Assembly (NCBI GenBank): GCA_045106295.1
Contig: JBGCEI010000156.1
Coordinates: forward strand, 1 to 11,220
DNA from: WTJX01 sp045106295
GTDB lineage: Bacteria; Bacteroidota; Bacteroidia; Cytophagales; JAAEPT01
Reading direction: 5' to 3'
Length of the DNA stretch: 11,220 bases
Shown: positions 7,234-11,220 of the stretch, one piece after another
Layout of the letters: each line of letters begins with the position of its first letter
Position numbering within the stretch: position 1 is the first letter of the stretch
Program-made: the position numbers and the translations under genes
Notes under the pieces: model-generated
Databases searched by the model: none
The model's input: the letters and a program-made list of their open reading frames with translations, nothing else
What the model was told of the DNA's origin: nothing

Positions 7234-7965
7234 TTAAAACGCATCACTCAACTTACTATTTCTCTTCATTTTAGTCTTAGGGTAAACCTTAATAGGGCAA
7301 TTAACACCATTAAACACATAGCTTAACGTAAGCCCAGCAGTATAATACAAATCACTTTTCCCTACAGAACTAGAAAGAAATTTATCTTGATTGATGCCGT
7401 CTAGTTTATCAGTAAATGTTTTTCTAGCAATTACTTCAACCCCTAACACCCAAAATGGATTTAATAGAAATTTCATTCCTACTCCTATTGGTATTACTGG
7501 AGAAATTGAAGACACCGAAGCTCCTGATGTTACAGAAGAAGCAATGGAGTAAGTCCCTCCGATTCCTCCCATTACATAGGGGGAAAACACCACTCGTTGA
7601 CTACTATTAGACAGCCTTTTACTAAAATCTAAAAAATTATATTCTCCAAGAACTGACAGTTCTAATAAGCTATTAGAAAATGAAAGGGTTTGATCATAAA
7701 ACCTAGCTCCATTTTCTGATGAATTATTTCCCTTTACGTTTACATAAGCCAATTGTCCTCTTAAAGCAGCACTATAATCTTTCGTATTCTTTCTAAAAAA
7801 AATAGCTGCAGAAGGTGCTAATTGATTAGGTAATGCAGAAGGACTTATATCACCAACATAGGTTGAATTACTAATACCAAAACCTAACTCGTTTAGCTGA
7901 CCATAAGATTTGATGGTAATAAAACTGACAAGCAGTATAAAAGCTATTTTAGCTAATTTAATCAA
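7234..7965 (-). CDS. DUF6089/PorG-like outer membrane beta-barrel protein
   Basis: Predicted exported beta-barrel protein of 243 residues. A signal peptide (MIKLAKIAFILLVSFITIKSYG, cut near G22/Q23) precedes LNELGFGISNSTYVGDISP, then alternating strands with SPYVMGGIGG (128-137), IPIGVGMKF (158-166), FTDKLDGI (184-191) and YYTAGLTLSYVF, ending in a basic tail after VNCPIK. This motif order matches DUF6089, the family that includes PorG, a type IX secretion component in Porphyromonas gingivalis. The position beside uppS-bamA-ompH-ompH is as I recall it for porG there. PorG identity is therefore likely but not proven, because the next gene upstream is a relative. The start codon is TTG (7963-7965), one base after the upstream stop; the frame has a stop 30 bases further upstream and no ATG that would keep the signal peptide. 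Confidence 0.75.
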   Translation of the reverse strand: MIKLAKIAFILLVSFITIKSYGQLNELGFGISNSTYVGDISPSALPNQLAPSAAIFFRKNTKDYSAALRGQLAYVNVKGNNSSENGARFYDQTLSFSNSLLELSVLGEYNFLDFSKRLSNSSQRVVFSPYVMGGIGGTYSIASSVTSGASVSSISPVIPIGVGMKFLLNPFWVLGVEVIARKTFTDKLDGINQDKFLSSSVGKSDLYYTAGLTLSYVFNGVNCPIKVYPKTKMKRNSKLSDAF

Positions 7966-7966
7966 A

Positions 7967-9115
7967 CTAGAATTTAGAGGTAACCACAGGAGAGCTTAAC
8001 ACATAGGTAAGTTGAAACCCTGTAAAAATATAAAAGTCTCTATTTGTAAAAAAGTTACCTTTCGAACCACCTCTTGGTTGTCCTCTACCATTAAAAGAAC
8101 TTGGCGAAGTAACCCCGTCATTATCTGCTGGTATTAGGCCGTGAGCTTCAGTGATTTGCTGAACAATGGATGGATCTAAGAGACCATAATTATCTTGCTC
8201 AGGAACAAGATCTTCACCTACAAATACTGTATTATTCCCTATATCATCTATATAGTCTGTAAAGGTAAAGCGTACGCCTACCTCAAAACTTAAATCAAAG
8301 TGATCGTTGATTTTTTGTCTTACCCCCACCCCAAAAGGAATAGCTAACTGTATCGTACTATATAAATCAGGAATAACAGCATCCTCGTTTACTGCTTCAT
8401 TAAGAACTAGTGCCTTATCTGCTTCAGATAGGTTTTGTCCTGAAGTACCTATATCCCTTAGGCTTTTCCCTTCGAACTTAGGGTTATTGGTAAACACCCC
8501 TACTCCAGCAAATACATAAGGCGTAAAGAATGCTCTTTTTACATGACCTCCTCCTCTAGAAGAAATTATTTCAAAGATAGCATCTACTTTAAATTCTAAG
8601 ATATCGTTTGTAAAACCAGTATTTCTTAATCTATGAAAAGCAAGATCTTTACCTATTTGAGAATCATCAAGATAGTCCTTCTCTTTAAGATCGGCATCTC
8701 CTCCAGAAAGCCTACCATACATCAACGAAGCCCTAAGCGAAAGATTAGGACTCATCCTTTCTACTGCCGTAACACCAATAGCTGGGCGTGTACTTTTCAG
8801 ATTTCCTGATAGAACTTTTTGCGTTTGATCATACTCTCCTTTGTAGTTAAAAGCCCCTACCTGAAGACCTACCGATAGATAATGTTCGTTTTTACTTAAC
8901 TTATAATTTCTACTGATAGGTGTACCTAACGCTTTCTGAGAATGTTGTAGCTTAATCTTTTTCTTTCTATGTTTTTTAATTCTCTTATTACGACTATGCT
9001 TGTTTTTATAGCTTTTCGCTAATGCTTTCTTATTCCTCTTTTGCTGTCCATACGATGGGAGAACAAAACAAACAAGTGTTAATGATAGTATAATATAAAA
9101 AAGTCTTTTCATCAC
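7967..9115 (-). CDS. DUF6089-type outer membrane beta-barrel protein with basic N-terminal segment
   Basis: Exported protein of 382 residues. The signal peptide (MMKRLFYIILSLTLVCFVLPSYG) is followed by about 36 residues dominated by Lys, Arg, His and Asn (residues 26-61), then a beta-strand-rich domain. The pattern HYLSVGLQVGAFNYKGEYD (from 78), FFTPYVFAGVGVF (196-208), IPFGVGVRQKI, FTDYIDDIG (285-293) and DFYIFTGFQLTYVL (360-373) is shared step by step with the shorter downstream protein and with DUF6089. It is longer mainly because of loop insertions around 210-250 and 300-350; the latter (PSSFNGRGQPRGGSKGNF) is Gly/Arg-rich. The two genes look like ancient, strongly diverged duplicates. 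Either could be the PorG counterpart. C16 in the signal peptide does not form a lipobox, so I do not call a lipoprotein. A possible promoter element lies in the 56-nt gap upstream. Confidence 0.75.
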   Translation of the reverse strand: MMKRLFYIILSLTLVCFVLPSYGQQKRNKKALAKSYKNKHSRNKRIKKHRKKKIKLQHSQKALGTPISRNYKLSKNEHYLSVGLQVGAFNYKGEYDQTQKVLSGNLKSTRPAIGVTAVERMSPNLSLRASLMYGRLSGGDADLKEKDYLDDSQIGKDLAFHRLRNTGFTNDILEFKVDAIFEIISSRGGGHVKRAFFTPYVFAGVGVFTNNPKFEGKSLRDIGTSGQNLSEADKALVLNEAVNEDAVIPDLYSTIQLAIPFGVGVRQKINDHFDLSFEVGVRFTFTDYIDDIGNNTVFVGEDLVPEQDNYGLLDPSIVQQITEAHGLIPADNDGVTSPSSFNGRGQPRGGSKGNFFTNRDFYIFTGFQLTYVLSSPVVTSKF

Positions 9116-9136
9116 AAAGTGATTTTAAATATAACA

Positions 9137-9144
9137 CAAAAATA
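9137..9144 (-). promoter_or_regulatory. Possible -7 element upstream of the DUF6089 pair
   Basis: The minus strand reads TATTTTTG, fitting TAnnTTTG, 21 bases before the ATG at 9113-9115 and within the 56-nt gap after the NAD kinase stop. No TTTG is visible at the expected -33 distance. The gap is extremely AT-rich, so chance matches are likely. It also holds a 13-base AT palindrome, AAATATAATATTT, at 9140-9152. I see no terminator hairpin after the NAD kinase gene, so readthrough from upstream is equally possible. Confidence 0.3.
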
Positions 9145-9171
9145 TAATATTTATTGTAAAATAGAGGTCTT

Positions 9172-10050
9172 TTAATTTCTTACATCATAGCCCCAGTTCA
9201 ACTTACTTTTTAAAGCTTGTAAATACGATGCCGCAGAATTACGAATCATATTCGCCTTAAAAGGGGCTTTTTTAATGGTTATCTTTTGTTTTTGAGACAT
9301 TCTAATAGACCTAGAATCCAATGTAGCGAGATAACTTTGGCTTCTCGTTTCAATAGATAATTCAATAGAACTTTTGTCCGAAATAATAAGTGGTCTTGCA
9401 GTAAGGTTATGCGGATTAATTGGTGCTATAATAAAATTTGATGAAGAAGGCATCATAATAGGCCCCCCACAACTTAACGAATACCCTGTAGAACCTGTTG
9501 CAGTAGAGATAATCAATCCATCCGCCCAATACGAGTTTAAAAATTCCCCATCAATCTTCGTATGGATGGTAATCATAGACGACGTGTCCCGTTTAGAAAT
9601 AGAAATATCGTTTAATGCATAATTAATAGGTAAAAACGAATTATTCTCCATTTCAATTTGAAGCATCGCTCTACTATCAATATCAAACTGTTTAGCCTCT
9701 AAATTTTCTAATGCTTCATTTATTTCTGTTCTAGGAATGGTTGCTAAAAACCCCATCCTACCTACATTTATCCCTAATATGGGCGTTTCTCTTTCTCCTA
9801 CATACGTTACTGTATCTAAAAACGTACCGTCTCCACCCACACTAAAAAAGTAATCCACTTGTGGTATATCGTCTTTTGTAAACACAGCTGTTATTTGTGT
9901 TTTAGAAAGGCTAATTTCTTTTTCTAAATAAGAATAAAAAGAAGATACAACATAAACCTCTGTCTTTCTAGCATACAGATTGGCAAACATCTCTTTAATG
10001 TATGGGATACATTCTTTATTAAAAGACCTTCCAATAATAGCTACTTTCAT
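9172..10050 (-). CDS. nadK: NAD kinase (ATP-NAD kinase)
   Basis: Cytoplasmic enzyme that phosphorylates NAD to NADP, the sole committed route to the NADPH pool. The 292-residue length is standard. Diagnostic motifs are in place: MKVAIIGR at the N-terminus, GGDGT (residues 72-76) with the catalytic Asp, GINVGRMGFLA (93-103), ALND (145-148), the NAD-binding STATGSTGYSLSCGGP (182-197) and INPHNLTARPLII, the C-terminal domain signature. ATG at 10048-10050 gives the expected start. The gene lies 33 nt after the CBS-domain gene on the same strand and ahead of the DUF6089 pair, an order I recall from other Bacteroidota genomes. An 18-bp palindrome spans the junction with the CBS gene. Confidence 0.96.
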   Translation of the reverse strand: MKVAIIGRSFNKECIPYIKEMFANLYARKTEVYVVSSFYSYLEKEISLSKTQITAVFTKDDIPQVDYFFSVGGDGTFLDTVTYVGERETPILGINVGRMGFLATIPRTEINEALENLEAKQFDIDSRAMLQIEMENNSFLPINYALNDISISKRDTSSMITIHTKIDGEFLNSYWADGLIISTATGSTGYSLSCGGPIMMPSSSNFIIAPINPHNLTARPLIISDKSSIELSIETRSQSYLATLDSRSIRMSQKQKITIKKAPFKANMIRNSAASYLQALKSKLNWGYDVRN

Positions 10051-10071
10051 CTTTTATCGATTATTATGCGA

Positions 10072-10089
10072 ATTTAATCTAGATTAAAT
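10072..10089. repeat. 18-bp perfect palindrome at the CBS/nadK junction
   Basis: ATTTAATCTAGATTAAAT reads the same on both strands with no spacer, centred at 10080/10081. It covers the TAA stop of the CBS-domain gene (10084-10086) and the start of the 33-nt leader to nadK. Gapless symmetry suits a dimeric DNA-binding protein better than an RNA hairpin. The symmetry is certain; any function is unproven. Confidence 0.5.
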
Positions 10090-10749
10090 ATCTAAATATT
10101 TCAAGAGGTTATCTACTCTATCCTTACCCATTCTAGAAGCTTCTGAATCAGAAAATATAGCTTCAATAGTATATTTATGCCGCTCAAATGAAGCTACAAC
10201 ACGTGAAATATTATCTTTATTAAGCTTTAATACTACTCGAATCTTAGAATGATCATCTTGAATAGTTTGTACTGACGCATTTAATATTTTAACTCCGTCT
10301 GACTCTACTAATTGACTAATCTGAGATAGTGAATAATCATTAGTCTGCATATTGAGCACTACTACACCACCGGGGTGTTGATAAGCACTTCCTTTACAAA
10401 CCCAATCCAACAAATCTTTAATAGTAATGCTGCCTAAATAATTTTCTTGGTCATCTACAACAGAAATCACACTCAATTGATGCTCGTTGACTGTTCGGAT
10501 CACATCAAAAACAGGCTCACTCTGATTAGCAAACGTCTTATGGTGGTCTAATTTCACGTCAGATAACGAAGCAGAAAGATCTGATTGCTCCAGTAACACA
10601 GCCTCGCTAATCATTCCTTTGAATACGAAGTTATCTATCACAGGCAAGTGAGACACCTTCATTTCTTCCATCCACTCTAATGCCTTATCTAGTGTATCAG
10701 AAGTTTTAAGAGGAAAAATCGAAGAGTTAATTATCTTTTCTGCTACCAT
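10084..10749 (-). CDS. CBS-domain pair protein with C-terminal ACT-like domain
   Basis: A 221-residue cytoplasmic protein with no signal peptide or membrane segment. The N-terminal half is a CBS pair: CBS1 at about residues 3-55 (TSDTLDKALEWMEEMKVSHLPVID, then FKGMISEAVLL) and CBS2 at about 70-118 (VFDVIRTVNEHQLSVISVVDD, then YLGSITIKDLL). Such pairs usually bind adenine nucleotides as energy or redox sensors. From about residue 126 (HPGGVVVLNM, DYSLSQISQLVE, KILNASV) the sequence has the beta-alpha-beta look of an ACT domain, as in AcuB-like proteins. No enzyme domain is attached, so a regulatory role is likely, but the partner is unknown. It starts 7 nt after the hydrolase stop and ends 33 nt before nadK, which makes co-expression with NAD kinase probable. 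Confidence 0.82.
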   Translation of the reverse strand: MVAEKIINSSIFPLKTSDTLDKALEWMEEMKVSHLPVIDNFVFKGMISEAVLLEQSDLSASLSDVKLDHHKTFANQSEPVFDVIRTVNEHQLSVISVVDDQENYLGSITIKDLLDWVCKGSAYQHPGGVVVLNMQTNDYSLSQISQLVESDGVKILNASVQTIQDDHSKIRVVLKLNKDNISRVVASFERHKYTIEAIFSDSEASRMGKDRVDNLLKYLDI

Positions 10750-10756
10750 TATAACC

Positions 10757-11220
10757 TTACTTAATTAAGAATGGAATACATAGTTCATTAAATATCTCAG
10801 GATGTTCCATCATCGGTGCATGCCCACATTTATCAATAAACCTCAACTCAGATTCAGGTAATAATTTATTGAATTCATGCCCTACCATAGGAGGAGTTAT
10901 GGTATCATTTAATCCCCAAACCAATAAAGTAGGAACTTTTAATTTTTTCAAGTCATCAGACATATTATGCTTCTGAGCTGATCTAGCAATATAAATTATA
11001 CGCAAGCACTTTTGTGTGTTATTTACGATATCGTACACATAATCAACTAATTCCTTAGTAGCTGTTTTAGGGTCGTAAAAAGTATAACCCACTTTCTCTT
11101 CTACAAATTGATAACTCCCTCTTTTCGGAAATGATCCTCCCATTGTATTTTCGAAGAGACCAGAACTACCCGTCAAAATCATCTTTTTTACATTAGTAAC
11201 ATTTCTATTAGCGTATTCCA
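10757..11220 (-). CDS. Alpha/beta hydrolase, C-terminal part (5' end cut by window edge)
   Basis: The frame stays open to the right edge, 12 full codons beyond the first visible ATG (11180-11182), so that ATG is internal and the true start lies outside. The visible ~153 residues contain a strand with VKKMILTGSSGLFE (the segment after the nucleophile strand in this fold), a helical cap region, then PTLLVWGLNDTITP with the catalytic Asp (codon 10904-10906) and DKCGHAPMMEHPE with the catalytic His (codon 10820-10822). The nucleophilic Ser in its G-x-S-x-G elbow must be upstream of the window. Sequence style is that of the broad AB hydrolase-1 family; substrate cannot be told. It is followed after 7 nt by the CBS-domain gene. 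Confidence 0.85.
   Translation of the reverse strand, partial: EYANRNVTNVKKMILTGSSGLFENTMGGSFPKRGSYQFVEEKVGYTFYDPKTATKELVDYVYDIVNNTQKCLRIIYIARSAQKHNMSDDLKKLKVPTLLVWGLNDTITPPMVGHEFNKLLPESELRFIDKCGHAPMMEHPEIFNELCIPFLIK

Noticed and set aside
8307..8519. Plus-strand frame of 70 codons inside the larger DUF6089 gene
   Set aside because: Antisense to conserved barrel strands; no supporting signal.
9046..9115. Lipoprotein signal (C16) in the larger DUF6089 protein
   Set aside because: The residues before the Cys (TLV) do not make a lipobox, and a normal signal peptidase I site follows at about residue 23.
9116..9171. AT palindrome AAATATAATATTT as a terminator for nadK
   Set aside because: Stem is A/T only with a one-base centre and no G/C pairs; it would not form a stable RNA hairpin.
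1..11220. Phage, transposon, CRISPR, toxin-antitoxin or defence system
   Set aside because: All genes are recognisable core functions, gaps are under 100 bases, and I saw no repeat arrays, transposase motifs or tRNA-like sequence.

Overview
The window is AT-rich chromosomal DNA from a member of the Bacteroidota. I favour the order Cytophagales but cannot resolve a genus. The grounds are the gene order (NAD kinase, DUF6089/PorG-like outer membrane proteins, uppS, bamA, two ompH/skp genes), signal peptides ending in an A-Q pair, and A-rich gene starts without clear Shine-Dalgarno boxes. I see no mobile element, CRISPR array, RNA gene or sign of recent transfer; this is core chromosome.

Positions 2-1633 (+ strand) hold the C-terminal part of a ClpC AAA+ unfoldase, cut by the left edge. 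It converges on the rest of the window, which is entirely on the minus strand. The two sides meet at a strong, nearly symmetrical hairpin (1654-1695) that can terminate both strands and overlaps the stop codon of the facing gene, an LD-carboxypeptidase of muropeptide recycling (1692-2573).

Reading down the minus strand from the right edge, the order is: an alpha/beta hydrolase cut by the edge (10757-11220); a CBS-pair protein with an ACT-like tail (10084-10749); NAD kinase (9172-10050); two tandem DUF6089-type outer membrane beta-barrel proteins (7967-9115 and 7234-7965), the family of the type IX secretion component PorG; undecaprenyl diphosphate synthase (6400-7143); BamA (3854-6400); and two tandem OmpH/Skp periplasmic chaperones (3220-3846, 2640-3188). 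A clean intrinsic terminator (2580-2618) closes this run, and ldcA follows only about a dozen bases later.

The central block is an envelope-building unit. UppS makes the lipid carrier for peptidoglycan and surface polysaccharide. The OmpH/Skp proteins carry unfolded outer membrane proteins across the periplasm. BamA inserts them, and the DUF6089 proteins are probable clients and probable T9SS parts. Several junctions are very tight (a one-base stop/start overlap between uppS and bamA, 7 nt between bamA and the first ompH, 1 nt between the DUF6089 genes with a TTG start), which suggests translational coupling. No gene-free stretch exceeds 100 bases.

I did not find an undescribed system. The points most worth a second look are the divergent DUF6089 pair, with a lysine/arginine-rich segment after the signal peptide of the larger one, and the CxxC pair in the BamA barrel. 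Next come the TTG start, the terminator wedged against ldcA, and an 18-bp perfect palindrome at the CBS/NAD kinase junction.
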